This document shows, in pieces, positions 12,871 through 25,916 of a stretch of 64,000 bases of DNA. The number at the start of each line of letters is the position of its first letter. Position 1 is the stretch's first letter. Both the position numbers and the translations under genes were made by a program. The stretch lies in NCBI GenBank assembly GCA_000181795.3, contig CM012955.1, positions 12,996,850 through 13,060,849 on the forward strand. The letters run 5' to 3'. The notes beneath the pieces are model-generated. The model saw only the letters and a program-made list of their open reading frames with translations. It was not told where the DNA came from and ran no database searches. Source of the DNA: Trichinella spiralis (lineage: Eukaryota > Nematoda > Enoplea > Trichinellida > Trichinellidae).

Positions 12871-13828
12871 ATGAGAGTTGTAACTTTTAATAAATATTGT
12901 ACAGATATTTTTCAAATTAAACAAGAAATTTCCAGTGAGTAATTTTTTAATCAATATTACTTCATTAAAATTATACCTATTCATTTACTTGGCTCATCAT
13001 TGCATCTAATTTATAGAACGTAAAAGGCCGTTTGCAGCATACTTTCGAAATGAAAAGAGCTTGTGTGATATTGAAATTTTGCCGAAATATGCTGCCATTT
13101 ACGTTTCTATTCACCCTCATCAGTTGAATGACACGAGAAAAAAATTAGTTAAATTTCGACATTATTTGGTTGATTCATCATTATTATTATTATTATTGTT
13201 GTTATATTTGTCTGTGTCATATTTTTGAATTTTTAGCAGCGGAAAGCAAATGTTGTTGGCTTTGTTATTATAAAAAGATTAGACGGTGACGCTGAAAATT
13301 TCCAGCTGATTCAAAAACTCTGCAGTGTTGATATGGATATTAAAGTATTCCCTATAAACCACGCGGAAGATGTCGTTAATTTGATAGTGGAATTGGTAGG
13401 TCACAAAATTGAGCTTTTGCTTAATCAATATTGGAAATGTTGTTTTATATTCATTTCACTAATACTTACTGACCTTCAGTGTATTCATGGAGATGAAAAG
13501 TTTACAGCTTACCATCAAAACATTCCTTCGCAGAGCGAAATAATTAAAGCTGTTAGACTGTTGCCCAAAGTTGGAAAAGTTAAAGCTTTAGCATTAATGG
13601 AGCGATTTGGCAGTAAGTCCTAGTATATTCAAACCTTGATTGAAAAATGTAAACATGTTTGTTTAGGTATTGCCAGATTGTCGAATGCTTCGGTTGAAGT
13701 GAGAAACAGAATTTTATATTTCTATTCTTTCAACTAACTTTGTTTTATTTATATAGGAAATTGCTGAAATTATTGGGCATTCTTCTGCCAAAGAATTGAA
13801 AAATTTTTTATGCGCTCAAATTACGTAA
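12871..13828 (+). CDS. FAAP24: Fanconi anemia core complex-associated protein 24 (FAAP24)
   Basis: Six exons (12871-12934, 13017-13168, 13237-13395, 13480-13612, 13667-13698, 13757-13828) splice in phase to 203 residues, close to the usual size of about 215. The N-terminal two thirds form the XPF/MUS81-type nuclease-like fold without catalytic residues (SLCDIEILPKYAAIYVS, RKKLVKFRHYL, NVVGFVIIKRLDG). The C-terminus is the tandem helix-hairpin-helix (LLPKVGKVKALALMERFGS, then IARLSNASVEEIAEIIG), nearly superimposable on the vertebrate FAAP24 end (PGVGKVKAL, QLSNAS). FAAP24 pairs with FANCM and directs it to branched or cross-linked DNA in the nucleus. One intron starts GTTGAT, a weaker donor, but the joined protein (KFRHYL-QRKANVVGF) keeps the family spacing. 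The next gene, CDC45, is on the same strand 1.2 kb downstream. Confidence 0.88.
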
Positions 13829-15019
13829 CTGAAAAGAATAGATGACGATCTGCTCTTAATGATTAAAATATTCTCTGTTCAATGAAAAAACAACGCCGTG
13901 ACCAGTTAGAAATATATATTTGTTTAACTGTGGTGATAAATTTTTTATATTCAATTTGAAAATGACGTGAAATTTCAGTTAAAAGTACTTCCTTATAAAT
14001 AAATGACTCATTTTAATGAATACTGTTATTTTGAAATCTTCAATAAATAGAAATTACTATGTAATTCAAATCAATGCTTATTTGTTCTATTCTAGCTGAA
14101 TATCGTATACATAAATATGCGCATGAGACTTCAATTATCTATGTTAGCTGTCATATTTTGAAATTACTGTAAAAATTCAAATTTGTTTCAGATAAATTTT
14201 GATTTAAAATTTTGGTATATTCACATCAAATAAGTAAAAATTTTATTATAATAACTAAATAAATTGTATATCGTTTTACATATACCCTATTTTGCTGCAA
14301 TTAATTTTATTAAAACTTGATTATCAAATTAATGATAAAGTAGGTACTGACAACTTAAAATTTTGTCGTGGTACGCGTGCATTTGGTTGTTCTACTTCAC
14401 TACGTATTTATTGCTACGTTGTTACATTGTTTGTTGTTGGTGTTGTTTATAAATCAACAATTTCTGTTGTCGCTCTTTCCACTGTAATGAGCATTAACCG
14501 AATGGAGAAGAGGTTAGAAGCTTTTGGTTGAAACAAAATGACGTTAGCCGTATCAACTCAATTACCCGTGAGTTGCCATCTTAAACAGCTACAGTTCAAT
14601 TCAGCTTGAAATTTTCGTAAGTGTATTGTGTTATTTGTTATTGATATTTATTGTATTATTATAATATAGTTGTAATATTAACTCAGTTTTTTATAATAAA
14701 TGGGTGTAATACTATTTATAATAAATTCAATTATATGATAAAACATCCCCCCATTACAGTAAACCAAACCATTTCTGTCATTTAGTTATATTAAGACATG
14801 CTTTGCATTTGTATGGTAACCTAGTATTTTGAATTTTTTGATTTCAAATTTTCCATCATTTTATACTATGTAATTTAGTAATAAATCATTTATTTTATTA
14901 TTATATATGTTTATGATGTTTTTTCATTTTATGTTTACAACTGTGGAACTGACTGTTTTAGTAGTCGACTTACATATCTCATCGTTGAAAATTTTTAATT
15001 CCGGTGAATATATGACAGA
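13829..15019. other. Spacer between FAAP24 and CDC45
   Basis: AT-rich. AATAAA occurs at 13998-14003 and again near 14041 and may end FAAP24 transcripts. A 79-codon frame at 14292-14531 has no family resemblance. Nothing else is recognised. Confidence 0.6.
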
Positions 15020-18000
15020 ATGTTTATCACTGATCTGAAAGCAGATTTTTATGATATTATAAAAGGAAATGTAAGTTTAATTTTTTTTATCTATAATTTC
15101 GTATAATGTAGCGTGTTTCTTTATTTATCATTTTCTTTATTAGCAAGTTCATATTATGTGCAGTCTGGAAGTGGATTCCATCACTTGCTGTAAGCTGTTG
15201 TTGGTATGAAATATTGTTTTTTCTTAGATCAATGCTTGTTATTTACTTTAAAAATATTTGAGTATGTACTGCGTCGCAACAATACTGCTTATTCACTTTA
15301 CCCTGTCGTTGATCCCGATCAGCTTTTAACAAAATATACCGATGCTTACCAGAAGGTATTTTATATGCTATATTTTTTTAACTATCAGATTTTAGAAAAT
15401 AAAATAAATTTAGGCAAAATATTTTATTTTCGTAAATTGTGGTGCTACTGTTGATATCAACGAACTACTGCTGCTGAGGAAAGATAAAATAATTTTTGTT
15501 TTAGACAGGTATAGTATTGATAAGTATCAGTTTGTAGATACTAATTTATAATATGAAATTTTGTTTTTTTTACAATATTTACAATATTTTATTTCAGTCA
15601 TAGACCTTTCAATCTTGAAAATGTGTACAGCACTAATATTCATTTGTTGATCAACTCTGAAGAGATGAATGATTTGAGCATTCCCGATCCCAAAGACATT
15701 TACATTGTGGAAGATGAGGAACAAGTATTTATAGTGGTTAAAATTTAAATTAATATAACTGTTCCATATGTAGCATTCGACCGAATCTCCTGTTGCCAAA
15801 CAAGCAAAGAAAGATTCTCGAGCAGAATGGGAAAGCAAACGGTTTCAAAATGAACTTTACCTATTGATTTATTTTACTTTAACTGACAGAATTGAAATTT
15901 TTTACTTATTTTAGCAATGAAATAATGTTCAATTATTATCAGTTCAGTTCTTATTCTATGTCGGTATGTTTATGTTTTTTTATTTTTCCCAAATTTTCAC
16001 TCTTATATATATATATGTGAATTCTACTTTTCTTCTAAGTCTGCAATGCTGCTTTATAAACTGATCTGTGTTCTTTCGTTGCAATCGAATGATACTCTAT
16101 GGTAGTGTTGTTCATTTGAAAATTTTTATTCCATTCGTAAAACATTTCCACCTTTCAGGTGCGCCATTATTGGTCTGAGCAGCCAGCTTGTCCAAGATCA
16201 GATCGGTATTGAACAGTACACTTTGTGGTCAACGGACCTGAGTCAGCAGCTGAGAAGAATCCGCTTGAATCAACGGGATCACAAAAATCTCCCAAAAGAT
16301 TGCTTGTCAATTACATTTCAAAAAGAGTGATACAAAATATTTATGCAAATTGCTTTTCAGTATTATAAATTTTGGTTTTTTCAGTTTGTTGCTGTCGCTT
16401 TATCGTCAGTGGAATTTGTACGATAGCGTTTGCTACAGTCGTCTGACCGCAGGTACTCTTCGACCATGGACTGATCGTGGCCTGAAACGTGTGAGAGAAT
16501 TTTTTGTACGTTGTGGGTAAATGGAATTGTTTTATTCATTGAAAAAAAGTGTAATAAACTCTAAAGTTTGTGTTATTTTTCAGCTTGCCTCTAGTAGAAT
16601 GCAAGCAGAAATTTCACTCGATGGACAAAAAATTGTTGGATGGTGTACAAGCTGTAATGGAAGAAAATTTCATTCAGCAATTCGGGTAAAATATTCAAAT
16701 TTGGTTGAAAATGCTGGGATGTAATTCAAATGCGGTGTGCATTAAAAATTTGATCCACTCATCTAGTTTGATTAATAAAAATCTTTTCAAATTGTGACAT
16801 GCTGCGGATAAAAAAATTAATTGATTAGCTAGCTGATTTTCAGAATTTGTAAATATTGTCATTTTTTGTATTTAGTTTAAATGATATACAGTACGGTAGT
16901 TTTGTGTGCAAAGTTTTGTACAAGCATGTATTTGCGGCTTGTGATGTTGCCGAAGCTATAGCAGGGCTTCTTTATTTCGACAAACAGAAATCGACGAAAG
17001 CTAGATTTTTGGAAGCAATGGACTGTTTGAATCTGTAATGTCATTTCTGGTTTCTTTCTTTATCAAGTCAATAAATGAGACGCTTTTTCAGATCTCGTAC
17101 AAATGCAGTTTATCGTGGTGTTCAGCTTTATCAAGCATTTCTGAAAGCGGTTAACAAAGATGTCCAACAGATGCTTTGCGATGGCTCCCTGATGAGCAAT
17201 TGTCCAGTATTGCATTGCCGTGTTAATCAGGTGCGATTGCTTATTGCAATTTTTAGCTTACACTTAATTCTACTGCTGTCATTAACCGTAATTTCAATTT
17301 TTTAGGATTTGTCAACACTTCATTATTATAAAAATATTTATGGTGCGCTTTTCTTGGCTCAACACGTTCAAAGAGCGTTTATCAGTGAAGTAAGAAATAT
17401 TTTTTGAAAATTGCAATCACTTGGTTTATTTATTATTTCAAAATTTAGAAATCAAGACACCGTCATAAGGCGTTGCTTTTGATCTTACCGTTGAAGAATC
17501 ATAGAGAGGGTATACTGCTGGTTGGAATTCCACCCCTTTCTTCTGAGAAAACTTCTGGTAACCCGGTCAAGTAAATGGAAATTGCAGTTTTTTTTTCATA
17601 TTAATTGTAATTCTGTGCAATGTGTAATATTTCAGTCTATTCGGTGAAGCTTTTTCTCGGGCAACTCAGAAAACGAAATGTTACACCAGGCAGTACTGTT
17701 TTGAATCGTCCAGTAAGTAAAAAAAATATCATCTACTTTAGTCATATTTTATTTATATTCCACATTTAAACCTTTTCAAATAATAATAAATTGCAAATTG
17801 CAAAACGTACTTACGACCTACTCACATATGCGATTTCATTATTGCACTTGTTACTTTTCACTTTCGATCAATCATGCGTGAACATATGAGCAACTCGTGA
17901 GATTTTCATCTCATGGGATTGGTCAACAGACACCTGAGGTTATTCAAATTTAAACTTGTACTTTATGCTTAGTTGAAACAATTTTTAATGCAAACTTGTC

Positions 18001-18185
18001 TAATCAAAAAATTTTTTTCCCTCATTTTTCAAAATGCAGTTGTTGTTTATAATAAATTGCTTTACAATTTTGTCAACTGACATTGCAGAATATGGTATAT
18101 TTTTGCTTTCATTTCAGTAATTGAAATTCACTTGGACGATATTGAAAATTTCTTGACCAACTTGTACAGCATACTGGAAACTTAG
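15020..18185 (+). CDS. CDC45: Cell division control protein 45 (CDC45)
   Basis: I could follow 17 exons with matching phases from ATG 15020 to TAG 18185, giving 551 residues (human 566). The start MFITDLKADFYDII aligns with the conserved MFVSDFRKEFYEV. The DHH-related N-terminal fold follows (SLEVDSITCCKLL; KYFIFVNCGATVDINELL; IIFVLDSHRPFNLENVY). Later come an acidic linker (YIVEDEEQ), the helical middle (LCAIIGLSSQLVQDQIG; LRPWTDRGLKRVREFFVRCG) and the C-terminal DHHA1-like end (ILLVGIPP; NLFGEAFSRATQKTK). CDC45 is the inactive DHH-phosphoesterase relative that joins MCM2-7 and GINS to form the CMG replicative helicase. Introns are mostly 50-200 nt; the last is about 405 nt (17713-18117). 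Two acceptors are unusual (TTTGAG before exon 3, TTCTAAG before exon 8). All key family blocks are present and no defect is seen. Confidence 0.95.
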
Positions 18186-19081
18186 CCAGCAGTAGAAATC
18201 AATAACCGCTCCGGTGATTTTTATTTGCTGTCTTATTTTATCCGGTGAGTAATCATCATCTGTATATTTATTTATACAAGCTGTTAATTGAGAACTTTTC
18301 TTCTCTTTTTTTTTATCTTGACCGGATCATATTGCAGGTACTAACATCACAGAGCTTAAACAAAATGTTTGAAAAATTGTTTTTTCTACCACGTTGCAAG
18401 TTGGTCGTCTCTACAAATTTACACCCCACTTTGGGGTCAACAGAGGTTGAAAGGCCATGTGTCTGATATCGACCCACTAACCCAAGCCTGTCGCTACAAC
18501 AACAATAATATGGCTAATAATAATAATAGTAATAATGATAATTTTGCCTGGACATGTTCAAATTCAGACCAAGACCAGTCTCCCACGTGTGCAGAGCAAG
18601 GTAAAATTGAAATGTATCCTTTATTTGTGTAAATTCGGAAGAAACAGATAGAAGAAGAAGAAAACAGCACACGTTTTTTTTAAAAAAAGGTGATTGTTAC
18701 CAACTGCAAACCAGCAGCCAATGCTGTATTGGTATGCATGCGGTAGGGATAAATGAAAATTTTGCTTGTGTGCGAATAAAATAAAAATAGGAAATTCTAA
18801 AAAAGAGAAATTGATAATAAGCCTCTCTCTCTCTCGGTGAGGCCGATGATGCGAAAACTTCTCGTACGACCGACTATTGCGCGCAATCTGGTGATTATAG
18901 AATGAATAAACTGAAAATATATAAATGTTGTATACAGGTGCTTGTTAACACTGGTGGGTGTGATTACTAGGGATAGGAAGAGGGGGGGGGAGCGGCGGCT
19001 TGTGTTCTTTCTCGGCAGCGACAATTTAAGGTTGATTAATGTGTAATAATAATAATAATGCCGAGCTAGTTTGGCGGCGTT
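18186..19081. other. Spacer between convergent CDC45 and the TP53INP-like gene
   Basis: This is the 3' flank of two convergent genes. It contains an Asn-codon-rich AAT/AAC run (18500-18540), an AATAAAATAAA run near 18776 that could serve as a CDC45 poly(A) signal, and a CT dinucleotide tract near 18823. The 87-codon frame at 18369-18632 is explained by the AAT repeats and is not called a gene. Confidence 0.5.
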
Positions 19082-20164
19082 TCATTGGCACTTGCGATCG
19101 TTGTTCTTTCCTGAAAAATTCTGGATCCGATTCTTGCGCTGTTTGGCAGATTTGCTGAATCGGTTGGTCATGTTGATTCGGCAGAGCACTTTCCCTTTGG
19201 CGAACTTTTTCTCCTTCATCTGGGCCGGGCAGTGGTTCTCTTCGGCCGTCGTGTCGAACAGATCCGAATTGCGCAGGCGACGCGACGCTGCGGTTCTTTT
19301 CGCCAACGCTTCTTCGACGTTGGTGATCTCTTGGATGGTCAATGGACAACGACCGCCCAGCCGCTCTTCGTCGGGATTTCGCATCAGATGCGCACCTAAC
19401 GTGCCCGTGCGTACGTTTCGAATTGGCGTCGCCCCTGTCACCTTTGGAGCTTTTGGTCTGGAGTTGTACTTGCACCGTGTCATTTCGACCCTTTGCGAGT
19501 CGTGGTTCACTCGGTCGTCTTGAAGCACGTCCCACGTGTCCAAACAATCCGGCAATGTTGGCGTCGACCGACCCGAACTGGCGTTGCACGATGCCTTCTC
19601 ATCTGCAACGTTAAGCAACAATATTTTTCAATTGTCATGTTGGTGTGCGGAACAAATCAATAAATCGATAAATCACCAACCCAACTACTACATGCACGAA
19701 TAAGCTAGCTGACCACGAGCGCCCGCTTTTGTTCCCTCTCACTCCATTTATATCTGTCTATTTCTTTGCACTTTACCCTTTTCTCTTGCTCCCTCAGACC
19801 CTGGCCCTACTCTTCCACAACCTTCTATCTCATTTCAGTCCTTCCACTAACTGTTAGCTTTGTAATAATAATTCGACACTTTTCGCAGTGAAGCCGAGGC
19901 TTCGAAAGCTTGTTTTGTGGGTGAACAGAACAAAATGCCAGTTAACCTACCTAAATGTTCCACCATGATCCAATCATCGGCCAACGAAGAATCGCTCAGT
20001 GGATTTTCGACCAGCTGACGATCGGCCGCACGTTCGACCAGCACAAAACTCGGGGCCGTGTTCGACTGTTCGACGACCAATCTCACATGCGTGTCTGAAT
20101 CGACTTCGGTTTCAGCAACTTCGGCCGTTCGACGAAATAAGAATCCCGTCAACGAGCGGAACAT
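19082..20164 (-). CDS. TP53INP/DOR-like autophagy adaptor
   Basis: Two coding exons (19951-20164 and 19082-19602) join in phase (CATTTAG|GTAGGT; GTTGCAG|ATGAG) to 244 residues, similar to TP53INP1/2 (about 220-240). The start MFRSLTGFLF parallels MFQRLTSLFF of TP53INP2. Residues 61-70 (LADDWIMVEH) form an LC3-interacting motif, W65xxV68 preceded by acidic residues, as in the family. The C-terminus carries a basic helix with SKSAKQRKNR (221-230) resembling the SAKAVQRQNR block of TP53INP2. Members shuttle from nucleus to autophagosomes, bind LC3/GABARAP and coactivate transcription. The longer upstream frame (ATG at 20230) would add hydrophobic residues not found in the family, so I start at 20164. 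The coding exon begins at an acceptor (TTTTTGTCAG, 20290), leaving 126 nt of 5' UTR in it. Middle sequence is divergent, hence moderate confidence. Confidence 0.6.
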
Positions 20165-21092
20165 TTTCCTCGACCAGATGCAAAAAAAATTGGCAGCAAC
20201 CAACCACAGTATCAATAGAGCTTCGAACAACTTTCAGCTCTTCAATCGAACCGACTCGCTTTGCAGCTTTTACGGAGCCGACTGTTAGAGCTGACAAAAA
20301 AGTGAAAAAAATTAACACTCAAAAAATAATATATTTCACGCTCGGCCGTCGCTGTTCTCTCGATTCGTCGAACAGACAGCTAGAAGCAATCCGGCTAGTA
20401 AACAGCACGCGCACAACGCCTGGCCCACCGAGCTGCTGGTGAAGCCGACGAAAGCGGTCGCGAACAGCTGACGCCGCCGGCACGTCACTCGTCCGTCAAG
20501 ACAACACCCCACAATCGTCCATCGCACCGCAATCTGTCCGTACAGACTATACTACAGTAGGATGAAGCTGATGCTCAAGTGCAGCTCATTTCCCGACGGC
20601 TCATATCCGCGACCGGAGCTCTGGTTGGATGCGTTTTGGAAAATTCGCTTCGGTTCTGTTGGACAGAGTTTTGCAAAAATGCGAAGCGAAGCGAGGAGAA
20701 AAGAAAAGAAACAAATAGAAAACCTCCACCACCTGCCTTGAAACGGGCCACACCGTGCGCAGTGGCCAGTCGACTCGGCCACCGTTGCGACCAACCACTC
20801 CGCCGGCCTAACAACAACGAACTACAGTATTCCACAGTATCGAACGTGATTTCCATGCCCGTGTGAGAAGTTGAATGGAAATTTGGAAAATTATTTTTCA
20901 GAAACAGAGGAAAACCACTTGAAAAATGAAACAACATTATTTTAACAGTCGTTGAAATGCCGCCGCCGACTTCAACATAAACCTATATTTTCAGACGATA
21001 ATTTTTCGGCGCAATAAAAGAAAATTTCAATTTTCTGAAACCAAATACCAAACAACACCAATAATGTGTGAATAACAAGAACAACAACAACA

Positions 21093-21129
<37 letters not shown>

Positions 21130-24100
21130 TAGTGATAATAAATGAATACAACTGTAGATGCGCTAGCTTATCTAATCTAGAACTGTGATCTAGTTGTTTC
21201 ACGAACAGTTCGTTGTTGGATGAATATATTCGCTAGGTGCTAAAACGGACAACAATAATTCGATAAATAAGCAAACAAACAAACTTCAATATTATATACT
21301 GAGTGAAATTTTCTTTTTTTGGAATAATCGTCCGTTTGTCGCTCAACAACATCTCGACATTGCAGACGACCAGAGCCCCGTTTTGCAAACCAGAATCACC
21401 TTGTGATTATTGAAAAATGCTAATCGAATAAAAAATTACTATTCTTGGCACATTTGCAAACCATCGGTCAGAAGATGCGCTGTATCGTGTTGTGTTGTGT
21501 TGTGGATTGGAAAATAAAATCAATTAATTCGGAATGAGATTGTTTGTCGATTTCCAATTGGAAAACACAAGCACCACCAGTTGTGATGGAAAATTGATTC
21601 CAATTCAGCTCGGCCGATCGTCATCACTTTCGACAATCCGTCGCTGATCTCTTCACCGGTGATTGATCGAATATTATTCCACCAAAACACCGACAGCCGA
21701 CAACACGTCGAACGATTGCGTTGCTCACGCGCTTGTTCACGTGATCCAAAAGCATCGTTTGGCAAAGCTCGCTCACGACGGCAGTGGAAGAACTTTCTCT
21801 CGTGGAAATTCAAATTTTTCAAAAAATAACAATTTCAAATATTTATTCATGAACGGCGTGCGTTGATTGGTCGATTGGTCGAATTGTTTGTGAAAAAACA
21901 ACAACAAAAATTTGTTTATTTTTGTGAAAGTTTCACCAATGGGAGAAAAAAAAGCAACAGCGAAGCAATGCAAAAGCTTTCCTTCAACAATGCGTCATGG
22001 GAATTTTCCTTTTCTTTTCAGTTTAATCCAATTTGAATAAACAACAACCCAGTGGTGCAACGCGTCGAGCTTCCTACGGTACAAGGTACGGTAGCACGAG
22101 TTTCCCTTCGACAACCCTGTCTGTTGCCTTCGTCGTCGTCGTCGTCGAATGCTTCGTCCTTTATGAACCTAAAAACTGGACAAAGCACTTCCTCCCAAAA
22201 TTTTCCACTCAAGTGTCCCCAGTGGAAGTCTGTATTGTCAGGGAATTTCAATTCCAATTGTGTCCTCTCTAGTTTGATCAATAATCATAATAATAATAAT
22301 ATCAGTCGTCATTCTTTTGATAAAATGTGCAATTTTTGCAAAATGAAAAAAGTTAACCAACATTTTTTTTCTCTGCCTACAGTCAACAATGTCAGACGTT
22401 GCAAAAAATCGATTGCACGTTATGTTACAAACAAGGCGAGATAATTTTTATTGTTGTTGTCATCGTAGTTGTCGTCGTTGTTGTTTATTATACTTCTGTG
22501 CACGTGTGAAGCATGTTCGTCATTAGCATAGGCGGAAACGGATTCTGCACACCGATGATCAATCACGGGGGTGGGGTTTGGGGGGACGAGGCATGGCTGG
22601 GGTTGGTTTCGACCACGCGAAACTTGGACTAGACAAATCGTGACTGCTGTCCACACGGCGCGTCATACTTGACCGACAGAGTTGACTGCTTTGTGTTGTG
22701 CTTTTTCTACCGTTTTTTCCACTGTCTAGACAATTTGCGTAATGTAAACAAGTTTACTTACCGCTGATTGTGCATTATTATTCCACTGATGGCCTGAAGA
22801 TGTTGTTGAAACGTGGAAAAATGAAAAAGAAAGTTGCAGTTGTGCAAAAACAGAAAAGCTAAAAAGCTGCTCGATCAAATTGCAAATTTCAACTTTCAAG
22901 TGCACTTTTCCAAAGAAAATTCCCGCCCAACAGCGGCAACAGGCCACAATCAGCTGTTCAACAGATTCATCAACTTCAAAATAATTGACACATGTCAGCT
23001 TGCTTTTATACCAATGCTTTAGGATATATATATATACATATTTGTTTTTTTTATTTTGAAAGAATATAATACATTTTTAATAATTGAATGCGAATTCAGC
23101 ATAAATAAATGCAGCATAATTTGGAAAGTTCATGTTTGTTTCGTTGCATATTGTTCAACTATTAAATGTCAGTTTTTTACATTTTTTGAATACTCCATCC
23201 AGCAAAATAAAGTCAAATAACATGCGACTTTATAATCTGTATATTTCAGTGAATGTTCAACTTTCTTAATGTGCAAAAATTTGCATAGATCAATTAAAAG
23301 AGAGTTAAAAGAGGTTGTTTTCTTACAATAAATTCTTATAAAAGTATTTGACAACAATCAATACAGTGCAAATTTGATTTTTCTTCAAATTTCAAACTAA
23401 CAAATACCCAAGATGGGTTGAAATTATATGGAAATTTGTAAATATAATTTACAGGAAATTTATTGAATAGAATTTATGCAACAGAATCACTTCAAAAAAG
23501 TAATAATAATAAAAGTTGCAAAAGTTTTGCTTATTGCATCCCTTTTTCACGCAGCTGCTATTAAGATTGTTTTCTTTTGAGATCGATGACGTGTATTATT
23601 GTTGTTGTTGTTGTGCTTGAAAATGTGCTTTCAAGCAACTGCGTTGCTCATGATTAGATGAGAAATGAGCACTTTTAAAATCCAAAAAAAACAAACAAAC
23701 AAACAAAAACAAAATCTCATTACAAAGCAGACGAGATTGCTGTTCACTAGCTGATGCAATAAATTGCAATAAAACACTTACCTGCAACCGGATATCATCA
23801 ACAAACGCGTCAATATTGTTATTAGCTGTTGAATGCATTAAAAGTGAACAATGAAAAATGGAATAATAGTTCTTTGAGCAACGAGTAAAGGAGAAGAAGA
23901 AGTTGAAGAAATTACAACGCAATAGCATCAATAATGCAAGCGCATATATTGTTAAGAGAAAATAAACCGCCACGTCGACAATAAAAGACCAGAATACAAT
24001 CCTGCGCCGCATCAGCTGTGCCAGTCAGTGCTGGTGGCATATCGTGCAAATGCCGTGGCTGACCAACTTAGCTAACGATGTTTTGGTTTAATTTCTGCTA

Positions 24101-25916
24101 CCGTTGGTTGATGGTGTTGTTTGTTTGTTTATGATAAATCTGGTTTTGCTTGACAAGCAGACAAAGCAGTTTGTGCAGTTGAAATTTAAATCAAATTCTC
24201 TTGCTTTTTTCATTTATTATGCTACTTGGTGCAAATCATTTGCGGCTTTCATTGATTTACAAAGTTAATAATCGATCATTTGATAAATTCATCGACCAAT
24301 CGAAACTGCTATCCTGCGCATCACTTTTTTAAACAAAACTCCTCGTTTGATAGTTACAACTGAATCTAAGATGTTATGCAAATATTTTTTCAAGTATCAT
24401 AAGCTTTATTTTTTTTCAAAATGTCAACTTCCAGTTTGTGAAGAAATAAAAAAAGAAACTTGCACAGTGAATAGGAAATTTTCGACAATACAAAAATGTG
24501 GATGATAAGCTAGAAATGAGCAAATGCTTTGGCTTGATTTCACAGTATACAACTCACACAGTGCGCTCCATTAACGGCAATTTTCTAAGATAGAAGCTAC
24601 AGTGTCAACATGGCAACAATTAACTTCCATCCATTTATCCAGCCGAAGCTGAGGTCAAGCTTGTTTGCAAATTAAGCTCTTTTCTGCGGCTAATGCAATA
24701 GCATATTAGCTCGCAACTCGCTGTCCAAAACGGGATGCATTTATATCTTGTACATAGTTTCATTTTTAATTGTGTAAAATTGTACACTTTAAATGTTCCC
24801 ATTACTCACATCCATTTGCTTTATTTCGAACTTCGTGGGAACTGTTTATTTGTTGTTTCACTTCACCGAACTCTATTTTTCCTATACGTTTCAGTGTCTC
24901 TTGCCTTAAGCTACTTTTTACAACTATTAACACCAAGGTTTATACGCCATTATATTACGAATTGATTAGACAACATTATTCTTGTCGACGAAAAACATTA
25001 TTAATGCCAATGATCAGGTAATCAGGAAACCGTTACGTCGTTAAGTGAGCTATTAAAACACGTTGCATTAGCTCGATTATTAGGATGACTTCAGTAAATG
25101 GCAATTGCATTCTTTTTGCGTAATGGCAATAATACAACTCTGTCATTTTTTAGTAGCTTCGAAATGACTTTACTTTTTCCCATTATTATGTTCGTCTGCA
25201 TAACTTATCCAGACAAAAATAATCATCCAATACTTTCCAATGCATCACAAACAATGTTTGCAATAAGCAATTTTAGCACTGTTCCGCTGATTCTTCTTCT
25301 TCTCGATGCGATAATTCATATGATGTCAAATTCGAATGAACATTCTGCATAGACAAAATGAAAATTTTAAGCACACTGTATTCTTGTCTCCAAATACGGA
25401 TGGAGCACTCTGGATTTAGAGTATATGCTAACTCTTTCACTTGATTATTTACTGTGAATACAACCGATTATCTATTGGGCAATACACAAGAAGAAAATGT
25501 GCGCTTGAATACATCAGAAAACAATAAGTCAACGTGCTGTTGTCACATACATGGATATATATGTATATAAACAAAAACGATATATTCAATTTATAAAACT
25601 GGACTCTACTTCTTACAGCAATTCATATTAATAGACGGACTGAATGCAGTAAATATTTGCGTATGTGCATCTATAATTTGTGAAGTATAGTAGATGAGTA
25701 AGTGTGCTTTGCTATTTTTGATTCATTCTCGTAAAATATGTTGTATTTACTAAATGGACTAAATATTGCAATGTAATTTCAGTATTATTCAAATTTTAAA
25801 AATCACGCTTCATCGTAAATTTTTTTTGTATACATGCAATTTTTCACTTAAGATGGACTATGCCATCTATTCCTAAAAATATGAAAAATGAAAAAATCTT
25901 CACCAATGAAAAAACA
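20165..25916 (-). other. Leader region of the TP53INP-like gene, then gene-free DNA
   Basis: No protein-coding gene can be supported here. On the reverse strand, 20165-20290 is the 5' UTR part of the first coding exon. Two strong GTAAGT donors further upstream (exon edges at 22762 and 23782) have no coding continuity and are best explained as alternative non-coding first exons of the same gene. The interval to about 22,700 is GC-richer than the surrounding AT-rich DNA. Frames such as 21520-21822 (-), 22018-22281 (-), 22052-22444 (+) and 20575-20937 (-) overlap one another on both strands without family resemblance. From about 24,000 to the HDAC 3' end I see nothing beyond AT-rich DNA. Confidence 0.4.
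21094..21127. repeat. (TAA)n microsatellite
   Basis: About eleven tandem TAA units seen directly, in the leader region of the TP53INP-like gene. Confidence 0.9.

Noticed and set aside
18369-18632. Asn-rich 87-codon frame after CDC45
   Set aside because: Generated by an AAT/AAC repeat downstream of the CDC45 stop. No start context, splice partner or homologue recognised.
19071-19589. Forward 150-codon and reverse 187-codon frames at the TP53INP-like second exon
   Set aside because: They overlap the in-phase exon of the spliced gene and have the skewed composition of off-frame translation.
20575-20937. 120-codon reverse frame upstream of the TP53INP-like gene
   Set aside because: No resemblance to the family or to any known protein. 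It lies in the presumed leader region, with competing frames on both strands.
22018-22444. Opposed frames of 87 and 130 codons on the two strands
   Set aside because: Neither shows a domain. Low-complexity Asp or Ser runs come from a GTC/GAC repeat.
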